Part shown: piece by piece, positions 1-6,630 of the stretch
Layout: each line of letters begins with the position of its first letter
How positions within the stretch are numbered: position 1 is the stretch's first letter
Assembly: GCA_048498155.1 (NCBI GenBank)
Contig: JBEHYN010000065.1
Coordinates: 1 to 9,084 of the forward strand
Length of the DNA stretch: 9,084 nucleotides
Direction: 5' to 3'
Origin: BOG-938 sp048498155
GTDB lineage: Bacteria; Pseudomonadota; Alphaproteobacteria; Caulobacterales; Caulobacteraceae
The notes under the pieces: generated by a model
Told to the model about the DNA's origin: nothing
What the model saw: only the letters and a program-made list of their open reading frames with translations
Databases searched by the model: none
Made by a program: the position numbers and the translations under genes

Positions 1-36
1 CCGGTTGCGGCGCCGCCCCCGCCCCCGGCCGCCTAA
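1..36 (+). CDS. Possible C-terminal end of a Pro/Ala-rich protein (partial)
   Basis: Frame 1 from the window edge reads PVAAPPPPPAA and then a TAA stop at 34-36. A proline/alanine-rich tail just before a stop is common in GC-rich alphaproteobacterial proteins. The strong hairpin at 53-81 would fit between this gene and the convergent binding-protein gene. Only 11 codons are visible, so no function can be given. Low-complexity GC-rich DNA also gives such peptides by chance, so this is a weak call. Confidence 0.25.
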   Translation, partial: PVAAPPPPPAA

Positions 37-52
37 GACCGCTCCGTCGCGT

Positions 53-81
53 CCGCGCGCGGCGAACGCCGCCGCGCGCGG
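53..81 (-). terminator. GC-rich 12-bp hairpin after the binding-protein gene
   Basis: Bases 53-64 pair perfectly with 70-81 (arm CCGCGCGCGGCG) around a 5-base loop. The hairpin lies four bases beyond the stop codon of the solute-binding protein gene on the minus strand. There is no T-tract on either side, so it is not a textbook intrinsic terminator. It could pause polymerase, protect the mRNA 3' end, or end transcription from both directions if a plus-strand gene does end at base 36. Confidence 0.55.
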
Positions 82-85
82 AGCG

Positions 86-1129
86 TCACTTCATGGCTTT
101 GGCGCGCTGTTCGAAGGCTTTGCGGTCGAAGTCATTGGCGAAGGCGATGAATTGGTCGGTGACGACCTCAGACGCCGCAATCGCCCGCTTGCTCAGACCG
201 GCGTCCTTCAGTAGCTGGATGTAGCGCTGCACCCCTTCTTGCGACATCGCCCCGATACGCTTGCTGTCCGGGTCAAAGGCAGGAAGGTCATCCTGCCAGG
301 CCTCCAGATCGCCGGCGAGTCGCTTAACCTCGGCCTCGGCCATAGGTTTGCCCTGGGCCTTCAGCATGGCCCGCGCGGCGGCCGAGGGATTGTAGCGGAT
401 CAACAGCGAGGATTTGACCACGGCGCGCGAGAAGCGCCCGATGGCGTCCGCCCTAGTCGCCAAGATCGAGGGGGCCACCGCGTAGCCGCCATTGGCGACG
501 TCGGCCAAGACCGGGTGGCGGAACACCCGCAGCTTGGCCCCGGCCATCTCGAACGGCACCAACTCATAGACCGGCAGGCCCACAGCCTGGACCCGGCCCG
601 AGGTCAAGGCGCCCATCGCTTCCTTGTCCATGCCGATGGACACAAACTTGGTGTCGGAGGGCTGCAGCCCGGCGGCCGACAGGGCCGACTGGGTGGTGAA
701 CACACCGGCCGAGCCGCTGGCCGAATGCACGCCGATGGTCTTGCCCTTCAGGTCCGCGAAAGACTTGATCGCGCTGTCCTGCGGCACGGCGATCACATTG
801 CCGAATTTGGACTCTCGGCCCAGGAACATCTTCATGCGCACGCCCTCGTCATAGTGGTTGACCAGGGGTTCGATGGCGGCCGGGCAGATGTCGCCCTTGC
901 CATTGGCGCAGGTCATCAGAGCCAGGGTGGAGTTGTCGACCAGGGTGGTGGTCACCTCCAGGCCCTCTTCCTTGTAGAAGCCGGCGCCTTCGGCCACCAG
1001 GTTGAGGGTGTTCATCAAAGGCGGGGTGTGCTGCCCGAGAATGAGCGACAACTTATCCAGCGCAAACGCCGGACCGGCCGCCAGGGTCATCAGCGCCAGA
1101 GCGCATGCAGCCGTATTTCGTGTCGACAC
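86..1129 (-). CDS. Periplasmic solute-binding protein, NMT1/TauA/SsuA type
   Basis: This is a 347-residue extracytoplasmic binding protein of the ABC-transporter family that carries nitrate, sulfonate, taurine or thiamine-precursor ligands. Residues 1-23 form a signal peptide (Arg4, hydrophobic LALMTLAAG core, cleavage after AFA). The mature part shows a first-lobe pattern (AEGAGFYKEEGLEV, about 47-59) and the typical hinge-side motif LKGKTIGV (127-134) followed by SASGSAG. The start is GTG at 1129. An in-frame TGA lies five codons upstream, and the only close alternative, ATG codon 14, would destroy the signal peptide. A GGGGG run sits just before the GTG at tight spacing. The gene is divergent from the MBL-fold gene. 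No permease or ATPase gene is in the window, so it looks like an orphan binding protein unless partners lie elsewhere. The family call is firm; the ligand is unknown. Confidence 0.88.
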   Translation of the reverse strand: MSTRNTAACALALMTLAAGPAFALDKLSLILGQHTPPLMNTLNLVAEGAGFYKEEGLEVTTTLVDNSTLALMTCANGKGDICPAAIEPLVNHYDEGVRMKMFLGRESKFGNVIAVPQDSAIKSFADLKGKTIGVHSASGSAGVFTTQSALSAAGLQPSDTKFVSIGMDKEAMGALTSGRVQAVGLPVYELVPFEMAGAKLRVFRHPVLADVANGGYAVAPSILATRADAIGRFSRAVVKSSLLIRYNPSAAARAMLKAQGKPMAEAEVKRLAGDLEAWQDDLPAFDPDSKRIGAMSQEGVQRYIQLLKDAGLSKRAIAASEVVTDQFIAFANDFDRKAFEQRAKAMK

Positions 1130-1416
1130 TTGCCCCCACTTTGTTCATTCCGATCACTGTCCGCAGCGATATCATCGATTTTGGCGCCCGGTGTTTCACC
1201 CGCGCAAGCTCGCCGGTCTGGCGTTCGGTAGGCCGGCGTGAGTTTGGCGAAGCGCTTGCTTGACGGCGCCAAACAATCCTAAATTGTGAAACACCCAAGC
1301 CTAACCAGGCCTGGAAGGATAACAGTTGGAGGCGGCAAGCCCCGACCGTGCAGCCCGAAGCGGGCGAGGCGGATTGGGACCCGACTCCGCAAAAATTTTG
1401 GTAGAGGAAACATCGG
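1130..1416. promoter_or_regulatory. Divergent intergenic regulatory region
   Basis: This 287-base stretch separates the starts of the binding-protein gene (minus) and the MBL-fold hydrolase gene (plus). I see no convincing coding frame in it. It holds a Caulobacter-like promoter for the plus-strand gene (1260-1285) and two related dyads, GGTGTTTCACC at 1190-1200 and GTGAAACAC at 1286-1294. It also holds an inverted 9-base pair, TTTGGCGCC at 1180-1188 and GGCGCCAAA at 1265-1273, and the 10-base palindrome CCAGGCCTGG at 1305-1314. I could not identify a convincing promoter for the minus-strand gene. The arrangement suggests a shared regulator, but none is encoded in the window. Confidence 0.5.
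1260..1285 (+). promoter_or_regulatory. Probable housekeeping promoter of the MBL-fold hydrolase gene
   Basis: TTGACGG (1260-1266), 11 bases, then CCTAAATT (1278-1285). This fits the Caulobacter housekeeping consensus TTGaCgS, 10-14 bases, GCTANAWC, with mismatches only at the first and last bases of the -10 element. Transcription would start near 1292, leaving a leader of roughly 125 bases before the ATG at 1417. The GTGAAACAC dyad (1286-1294) would cover the start point, where a bound repressor would act. A generic reading (TTGCTT, 18 bases, TAAATT) is also possible and shares the same -10. Confidence 0.5.
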
Positions 1417-2931
1417 ATGCGGAACATTTCGCGGCGCTTGGCCCTGGCCACTCCCCTGCTGGGCTATCTGGCGGCGAAGACGCAGGCGCAAGCCTTGGCG
1501 GCGGGCCATTATGTCATGCCGGCGGCGCTCGTCGCCGCGCGCAAGGCGCTTGACGCCGACAACGTGAAGACCATCGAATATGTGGGATCGGGCACATGGC
1601 ATCTGTTCGGCCAATCGCCGAGCCCTTCGGCGCCGGATCCGATTTATGATGTGAGTAGCTACACCGCGACGATCAACTACGAGACGGCCAGTAAGCGCGT
1701 GCTCATGCTGCGCCCCCCGGCCATCATCGGCCGAGTGCTGCAAAAAGACCCAAAACCCGACATCGTCGACGAATACGTATCGGGCGACACGTCATGGGTC
1801 ATCATGCCGGTGGGCGGCCCCGGCACGGGCCTGCCGCCGACCAACATTCCTGAAGACAAGAACGTCGAAGAACGGGCCATGGAAATCTGGGCGACGCCGC
1901 ACGGATTCCTGCGCGCCGCAGCGGCTCACCACGCCACCGCCCGCGCGGTCAAGGGCGGGACCGAGGTCACCTACATCGATGGCGTGCACAGGTTCGTCGG
2001 CTTGATCAACAAGCGCAATGAGGTTGCGCGCATCCGCACCTGGATCGACAGTCCGGTTCTGGGCGACATGTTGTGCGAGGCCCGTTTCACCGGCTACCGC
2101 GACTTCGACGGCGTGCTGTTTCCAGGACATCTGGTCCGCGACATGGGCGGCAAGAACCGGCTGGACATCACCATCTCGTCGGTGAAGGTCAACCTGCCGG
2201 TGGACATCGTCGCGCCCCCGGCGATGCGCGCAGCGATGGGTGCGCCGGTCAAGACCAGCGTCGACCAACTGGCGCCGGGCGTCTTCTGGATCAGAGGATT
2301 CCAATGGCACAGTGTGGCGGTGGAAGCGTCCGATCACATCGTGATGGTGGATGCGCCCCTCAGTGAAGCGCGCTCCATCGCTGTGATGGAGGCGGCCAAG
2401 AAGGCGATCCCGGGCAAACCGATCAAATATCTGATCAACACCCACGCTCACTTCGACCATTCCGGCGGGCTGCGCACCTATGTCGATGCGGGGGCGATCA
2501 TCGTCACCATGCCGGTCAACGCGGAGTATTATGCGCGGATCTGGAAGACCCCGCACCTGATCAGCCCCGACAGGCTCCAGCGCTCGAAGAAGCAGCCGAA
2601 GTTCCTGACGGTCACCAATGGCAAGCTGGTGCTGGATGATCCCCTGCGGCGGGTCGAGGTCTACCATCAGGTCGGCACCGCCCATAACGTCGCGATGCTG
2701 AACATCTATTTGCCCGCCGAGAAGATGCTGATCGAGGCGGACGGCTGGAACACGGAGTCGCTCGCCGCGCCTAAGCTGCAGTGGTCCAACCCCTATATCG
2801 TCAACCTCAAGGAAAACTTCGAGCGCTACCATATCGACGTGCAGCAGATCATCCCGCTGCACGGGCCGCGTACAGGCGGCATCGCGGAGATGAACGAGTT
2901 GGCCAAGCTGCCGGTGCTGGGCGGGAAATAG
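1417..2931 (+). CDS. Exported metallo-beta-lactamase-fold hydrolase
   Basis: This 504-residue protein ends in a metallo-beta-lactamase-fold domain (about 275-500). Its metal-site residues are all present: the HxHxDH motif at 343-348 (HAHFDH, followed by SGG), His423 in GTAHN, Asp442 in EADGW and His482 in PLHG. This pattern points to a dinuclear zinc hydrolase. The first 30 residues (SRRLALATPLLGYLAA) resemble a twin-arginine leader, so it probably acts in the periplasm. Residues of about 40-270 form an extra N-terminal domain, rich in predicted beta structure, that I do not recognise. The ATG at 1417 has a good ribosome-binding site (AGAGGAAA, 1403-1410, 6 bases away). The gene faces the enolase-superfamily gene across a shared terminator. 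Lactone or ester hydrolysis would suit the neighbouring PQQ dehydrogenase; this is inference. MBL-fold proteins linked to quinoprotein systems are known, but I cannot place this one in that subfamily. Confidence 0.85.
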   Translation: MRNISRRLALATPLLGYLAAKTQAQALAAGHYVMPAALVAARKALDADNVKTIEYVGSGTWHLFGQSPSPSAPDPIYDVSSYTATINYETASKRVLMLRPPAIIGRVLQKDPKPDIVDEYVSGDTSWVIMPVGGPGTGLPPTNIPEDKNVEERAMEIWATPHGFLRAAAAHHATARAVKGGTEVTYIDGVHRFVGLINKRNEVARIRTWIDSPVLGDMLCEARFTGYRDFDGVLFPGHLVRDMGGKNRLDITISSVKVNLPVDIVAPPAMRAAMGAPVKTSVDQLAPGVFWIRGFQWHSVAVEASDHIVMVDAPLSEARSIAVMEAAKKAIPGKPIKYLINTHAHFDHSGGLRTYVDAGAIIVTMPVNAEYYARIWKTPHLISPDRLQRSKKQPKFLTVTNGKLVLDDPLRRVEVYHQVGTAHNVAMLNIYLPAEKMLIEADGWNTESLAAPKLQWSNPYIVNLKENFERYHIDVQQIIPLHGPRTGGIAEMNELAKLPVLGGK

Positions 2932-2953
2932 CGCCCAGCCCAAGTTCCACGAA

Positions 2954-2981
2954 AAAGGCCCGCCGACGAAGGCGGGCCTTT
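2954..2981. terminator. Bidirectional intrinsic terminator between convergent genes
   Basis: Bases 2954-2964 (AAAGGCCCGCC) pair perfectly with 2971-2981 (GGCGGGCCTTT) around a 6-base loop. The hairpin lies 22 bases after the MBL-fold stop and 29 bases beyond the stop of the convergent minus-strand gene. The T-run is longer on the minus strand (five Ts from 2956 to 2952) than on the plus strand (three Ts), so it should work in both directions and best for the minus-strand cluster. Confidence 0.88.
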
Positions 2982-3010
2982 CTGTTGGAGCGCGGCGCGA
3001 CGCGGACGGA

Positions 3011-4315
3011 TCAGGCGACGATCATGTCCTTGTTGACCGTGATCCCCAACCCCGGCCCCTGGGGCACGTTGAACACCCCGCTCTTTTGAAGGACGGGCGG
3101 ATCGTCAAACATGGCCAATCCGTTGGAATAGGCCTTGAGCGGCAGATCGTGATCGATCTCAAGGTACCCTGCGTTAGGTAGTGATGCGATCAGGTGCATG
3201 TTGCAGACAGTCCCGACCCGACCATCGGCCAGGTGCGGGGAGATGCGCTTGTCCATGGCCTCGGCGATGGCCGCGATCTTGCGGATTTCCGTGGGCCCCT
3301 CGTAAAGGACCTCCGGCTGAACAATATCGTAACAACCCCTCTCAAGCAGGTCACGGAATTCACGGATGCCCCGGTTGCCTTCGCCACCCGCCAAGGGCAT
3401 TTCGACCATGTTATTGAGTTCGGTCAGGTGTTCGTAGTCGTAGCGTGACTGCGGCTCCTCCAGCAAATAGACATTCAAATCCTGATAGGCCTTGGCGGTG
3501 CGCACGGCCCGCTTGAAGTCCCAGCGCACGTCCGGGGTGAGGAACCAGTTCGTCGCTTGGTTGGCGTCGACCATGATGTCGAAATCGTCGCCGACCAGCT
3601 TGCGGGTTTCGGCGACCAGAGCGATGTCGTCCTTCATCTCGGCGAAGTGGGCCCGATACTTGATCGCCTTCCAGCCGTCGCTTTGTATCTGGGCCGCAAA
3701 CTCGGCGCGGGACTTGGGCGTGCCTAGGCGCGATTGGCTGGCGTAGGGCCTGACCGTGTCGCTGACTGGACCCCAAAGCTTGTAGAGCGGCTGATTGCAG
3801 GCCTTGCCAATAATGTCCCACAAGGCGATCTCGACGGCGGCGTTGCCGCGCACCGCGCTGGTGTCTCCCCCGCGCCCCTGCGCTGCGAGTAGGGTGGTTG
3901 GGGTATTGTCCGAGCTCTTCGCCGCTGGAGAGGCCAACAGTTCAAGGTGACGCTCAGGCGACAGGCCCGAGGTGTCCTTCATGTCCGAGATCATCTGCTG
4001 CAGGGCGAATGGGTCTCGGTCGACGCAGTCGTGCTTCAGGCGCGGCAGTTGCACCGGATCGACCGCCGGGCCAATGCCGATCAGCCCTTGATCGGTATGC
4101 ACCTCAATGAAGGCGCCCCCGCCCACATTGGCCGTATTGATGTCCCAAGGGCCATTAAAACCCGAAAAGGTGCCGAGCGACTTGATGACCCGCACTCGCT
4201 GAAGCTTGATGTCGGTGATTTTCATCCGAACACCGTTCAGCTTCGGAACCTGGGCCGCTGCGGCTGAGGCGGCCAAAGCGGCGGGCAAGGCCGCCAGAAG
4301 GTCTCTACGTCGCAT
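3011..4315 (-). CDS. Exported enolase-superfamily enzyme, mandelate racemase/muconate lactonizing type
   Basis: This is a 434-residue member of the enolase superfamily, whose enzymes abstract the proton next to a carboxylate; many are sugar-acid dehydratases. The capping domain is N-terminal and the barrel follows. Metal-ligand candidates are Asp250 (VDAN), Glu286/Glu287 (LLEEP) and Glu312 (GGEGN). The candidate acid/base residues are Lys219 with Arg221 (KYR, in place of the common KxK) and His361 (SPHL). Glu335 stands where mandelate racemase has the Asp of its His-Asp dyad (QPE rather than QPD). The N-terminus, MRRRDLLAAL followed by an alanine-rich stretch ending AAAAQ, is a clear twin-arginine leader, unusual for this mostly cytoplasmic family. 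The ATG at 4315 has an AGGGAGT ribosome-binding site (4321-4327, spacing 5-6). It is the last gene of the minus-strand cluster. The family is sure, dehydratase activity is likely but unproven, and the substrate is unknown. Confidence 0.88.
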   Translation of the reverse strand: MRRRDLLAALPAALAASAAAAQVPKLNGVRMKITDIKLQRVRVIKSLGTFSGFNGPWDINTANVGGGAFIEVHTDQGLIGIGPAVDPVQLPRLKHDCVDRDPFALQQMISDMKDTSGLSPERHLELLASPAAKSSDNTPTTLLAAQGRGGDTSAVRGNAAVEIALWDIIGKACNQPLYKLWGPVSDTVRPYASQSRLGTPKSRAEFAAQIQSDGWKAIKYRAHFAEMKDDIALVAETRKLVGDDFDIMVDANQATNWFLTPDVRWDFKRAVRTAKAYQDLNVYLLEEPQSRYDYEHLTELNNMVEMPLAGGEGNRGIREFRDLLERGCYDIVQPEVLYEGPTEIRKIAAIAEAMDKRISPHLADGRVGTVCNMHLIASLPNAGYLEIDHDLPLKAYSNGLAMFDDPPVLQKSGVFNVPQGPGLGITVNKDMIVA

Positions 4316-4382
4316 GTCGCACTCCCTGAATTTTGGACGGCTGATCCTTGGATGAATCCGCCGCCGCTGATTTCGGCGTTCT

Positions 4383-4408
4383 GACCCGCTCGCCGTGACG
4401 AGCGGGTC
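4383..4408 (-). terminator. Hairpin between the PQQ dehydrogenase and enolase-superfamily genes
   Basis: Bases 4383-4392 (GACCCGCTCG) pair perfectly with 4399-4408 around a 6-base loop, 10 bases beyond the dehydrogenase stop. There is no T-tract on the minus strand after it. It may act as a partial terminator or as an mRNA-stabilising stem that sets lower expression of the downstream gene. The gap is only 102 bases and I see no clear promoter in it, so read-through into the downstream gene is likely. Confidence 0.5.
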
Positions 4409-4417
4409 TCAAGTGAT

Positions 4418-6559
4418 CTACGGCAGCCGGTAGGCGATGTACTCGCCCGAATAGTTGCCGCCGGAGACGGCGATGACAATGTATTGCTTGCCTTGGTAGG
4501 AATAGGTCATCGGGTTTCCGGTTTGTGGCGCCGGCATCCAGATCTTGCCCACTTCAGTCCCCGTCGCCTTGTCGTAAGCGTGCAGATAGGCGCCCTTGGG
4601 ATGGCCCGGTTGGGTCGAGGCCAGAGGATCGCCGCTGATCACCAGGCTCTTGGTCGCCAGGATGCCGACGTTGCCGGCCTGACCGGTCTTAGGCAGGGTG
4701 ATGCCCTTCAGCGCCGGATTGTTCCGAATCTCGTCGGGCGTATCGCCGTGGGCGATCTGCCAGCGGAAGTCGCCGGTGTCCATGTTGATGGCGGTGATGG
4801 TGCCATAGGGCGGCTTGACGATGGGCAGGCCGTCGACGGTTTTGCTCGGCGCGGGTCCGGTCGCTTTGGCGGCGCCGCTCTTGGCCAAAATCGCCGCGAG
4901 CCGGATGTCTTCGGCGCTTTGCTTGGGCGTGTCGGCGCCCACGCCGGCGCCCGCGCCGCCCATGACCACGAAGGGCTGACCGGCTGTGCCGCCCAAATAT
5001 TTCTCGTCCGAGTATCCGGCGGGGGGAACGATCAGGCCGTGCAGGGACACCGCAGAAGGCGCCGCAGGGACATAGACCGTGTGGGTCTCCGGATCGAAGG
5101 CGCCGCCGGTCCAATTGGTGCCGGCGCTGGAGTCGTACTCCAGGGTGGAGAGCGGACCCGTAAGACTGCTCAACACGGGCGGGGTGAAAATCGGCCCAAC
5201 CTTGTAGCGCTTGATCAGTTCGGCGGCCTTGGCGTGGAGTTCAGGCGTGAAATCGATCAAGTCGGCCATGTTGAGCTGCTGGCGGGAATAGGGCGGCGGC
5301 TTGCTGGGGAAGGGCTGGGTCTTGGAGGTCTGCTCGCCCGGCACATCACTTTGCGGAACAGGCTTTTCCGGCATCGGCCAAACCGGCTTGCCGGTCACGC
5401 GGTCGAACACATAGAGGAAGCCCTGCTTGCTCGGCACGGCCACGGCCTTGACCGGCTTGCCGGCGACATTGGCGTCCACCAGCATCGGAGGGGAGGACAG
5501 GTCGTAGTCCCACAGCGGGTGGTGAACCACCTGATAATACCACTTCATCTTGCCGGTATGCAGGTCCACGCAGACCAGGCTGTCGCCGAACAGGTTATTG
5601 CCAGGTCGCGCACCGCCGTAGGTGTCCAGGGTCGGATCTTCGATCGGCAGATAGACACTGCCCAGTTCCGGATCCACCGTAATGCCGGTCCACACCCCGG
5701 TATTGCCGTTGTAATCGGCCGAGTTTTCCTTCCAGCTGTCGTAACCGAACTCGCCCTTCATGGGGACGTCGTGGAAGGTCCAAAGAAGCTGGCCGGTCTT
5801 CACATCCCAGCCGCGAACCAGACCCTTGGTGTTGTTTTGGGTGGCCGGCTGGTAGCCCTCCTTCATGGAGGATCCGACGATCACCACGTCTTGCGCCACG
5901 GTGGGCGTCGAGTGCAGGCCGATCTCGCCGTTGACCAGATCGATCTGCTTGTATTCGCCGGGATGGCCCATGACGCCGGTGACCACGCCGACCTTCATGT
6001 CGATCATTCCGTGATCGCCGAAGCTATCGATCAGATGACCATCCTTGGCGTTCAGCTCCACCAGACGATAGCCGGTGGTCACATAAAGGATGCGCTCATC
6101 GCCCTTGCCGTCGGTCCAGTAGGACACGCCGCGGCCTGACAGCTGGCGCGGCGAGGCGTTGGCCCGCGCCCCTTCGTTCAAGCTGTACGTCCACTTCAAC
6201 TCGCCTGTCCGCGCGTCCAGAGCCACCACGTCACGGCGCGAGCCGGCGGTGGTGTAGACCGTGCCGTTGATCTCAAGCGGAGTGCCTTCCAGCTTGTATT
6301 CCGGACGAGCGCCGAACATGTCGGTCTTCAAGCGCCAGGCCACTTCCAATTTATTGAAGTTGGTTGCGTTGATCTGATCCTGCGGCGAGTAGCGCGAACC
6401 AAAGGTGTCGGCGAAATTCAGCGGCCAGTCGCCCTTGGCCGTCGAAGGCTGGCCGTAGGGCTGATCGCCCGAGCCTTGCGCCCAGGATTGGGCCAGAGGG
6501 GCGGACAGCGCCAGCGCGAGCGTGGCCGCGCTGAGCATCATTTGAAATTTGCGTGTCAT
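4418..6559 (-). CDS. Periplasmic PQQ-dependent dehydrogenase, glucose/quinate type
   Basis: This 713-residue quinoprotein dehydrogenase should form an eight-bladed beta-propeller that holds PQQ and calcium and oxidises an alcohol or sugar in the periplasm. A Sec signal peptide (LSAATLALALSAP, cleavage near residue 27) is followed by DWPLNFADTFGSRYSP (44-59) and repeated propeller-type motifs such as VVALDARTGELKW (111-123). The HHPLWDYD motif (346-353) supplies the candidate catalytic Asp351, and the PSKQGFLYVFDRVTGKP and PQSDVPGE stretches are typical of the glucose/quinate/shikimate group. It lacks the five membrane helices of membrane glucose dehydrogenase, has no CxxCH heme site, and has a single cysteine, so it also lacks the vicinal disulfide of methanol and ethanol dehydrogenases. 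Electrons must go to a separate carrier not encoded here. The ATG at 6559 has a GGGAGAAG ribosome-binding site (6563-6570). It sits 71 bases after the metallophosphatase gene, consistent with an operon. The family is firm; the substrate is open. Confidence 0.92.
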   Translation of the reverse strand: MTRKFQMMLSAATLALALSAPLAQSWAQGSGDQPYGQPSTAKGDWPLNFADTFGSRYSPQDQINATNFNKLEVAWRLKTDMFGARPEYKLEGTPLEINGTVYTTAGSRRDVVALDARTGELKWTYSLNEGARANASPRQLSGRGVSYWTDGKGDERILYVTTGYRLVELNAKDGHLIDSFGDHGMIDMKVGVVTGVMGHPGEYKQIDLVNGEIGLHSTPTVAQDVVIVGSSMKEGYQPATQNNTKGLVRGWDVKTGQLLWTFHDVPMKGEFGYDSWKENSADYNGNTGVWTGITVDPELGSVYLPIEDPTLDTYGGARPGNNLFGDSLVCVDLHTGKMKWYYQVVHHPLWDYDLSSPPMLVDANVAGKPVKAVAVPSKQGFLYVFDRVTGKPVWPMPEKPVPQSDVPGEQTSKTQPFPSKPPPYSRQQLNMADLIDFTPELHAKAAELIKRYKVGPIFTPPVLSSLTGPLSTLEYDSSAGTNWTGGAFDPETHTVYVPAAPSAVSLHGLIVPPAGYSDEKYLGGTAGQPFVVMGGAGAGVGADTPKQSAEDIRLAAILAKSGAAKATGPAPSKTVDGLPIVKPPYGTITAINMDTGDFRWQIAHGDTPDEIRNNPALKGITLPKTGQAGNVGILATKSLVISGDPLASTQPGHPKGAYLHAYDKATGTEVGKIWMPAPQTGNPMTYSYQGKQYIVIAVSGGNYSGEYIAYRLP

Positions 6560-6630
6560 CGACTTCTCCCTAATTCGCGCGCCCGCAATGGGTTTTCCCC
6601 GTATTGCCGCCGCCTGCGGTTATTCCGAAC
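6560..6630 (-). other. Short intercistronic gap with a weak hairpin
   Basis: The 71 bases between the metallophosphatase stop and the dehydrogenase start carry the dehydrogenase ribosome-binding site (6563-6570). They also carry an imperfect stem in which GCAAT (6585-6589) pairs with ATTGC (6603-6607), with inner GGG/CCC around TTTT. No terminator or promoter is evident, which supports co-transcription of the two genes. Confidence 0.35.

Noticed and set aside
239..1231. 330-codon plus-strand open frame opposite the binding protein
   Set aside because: It overlaps nearly all of a clear binding-protein gene and runs into its upstream region. Its composition is typical of a GC-driven shadow frame.
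1279..1743. 154-codon minus-strand frame in the divergent region
   Set aside because: It covers the promoter and start of the MBL-fold gene, is Arg/His-rich, and has no family resemblance.
1792..2943. 383-codon minus-strand open frame opposite the MBL-fold hydrolase
   Set aside because: The plus-strand frame has an intact HxHxDH site and a ribosome-binding site; the minus-strand frame is Asp/His/Arg-rich and featureless.
4484..6139. 551-codon plus-strand open frame opposite the PQQ dehydrogenase
   Set aside because: It is antisense to a well-supported gene. Its translation is rich in His, Arg, Gly and Ala with no signal or domain pattern. Long antisense frames are expected in high-GC DNA.
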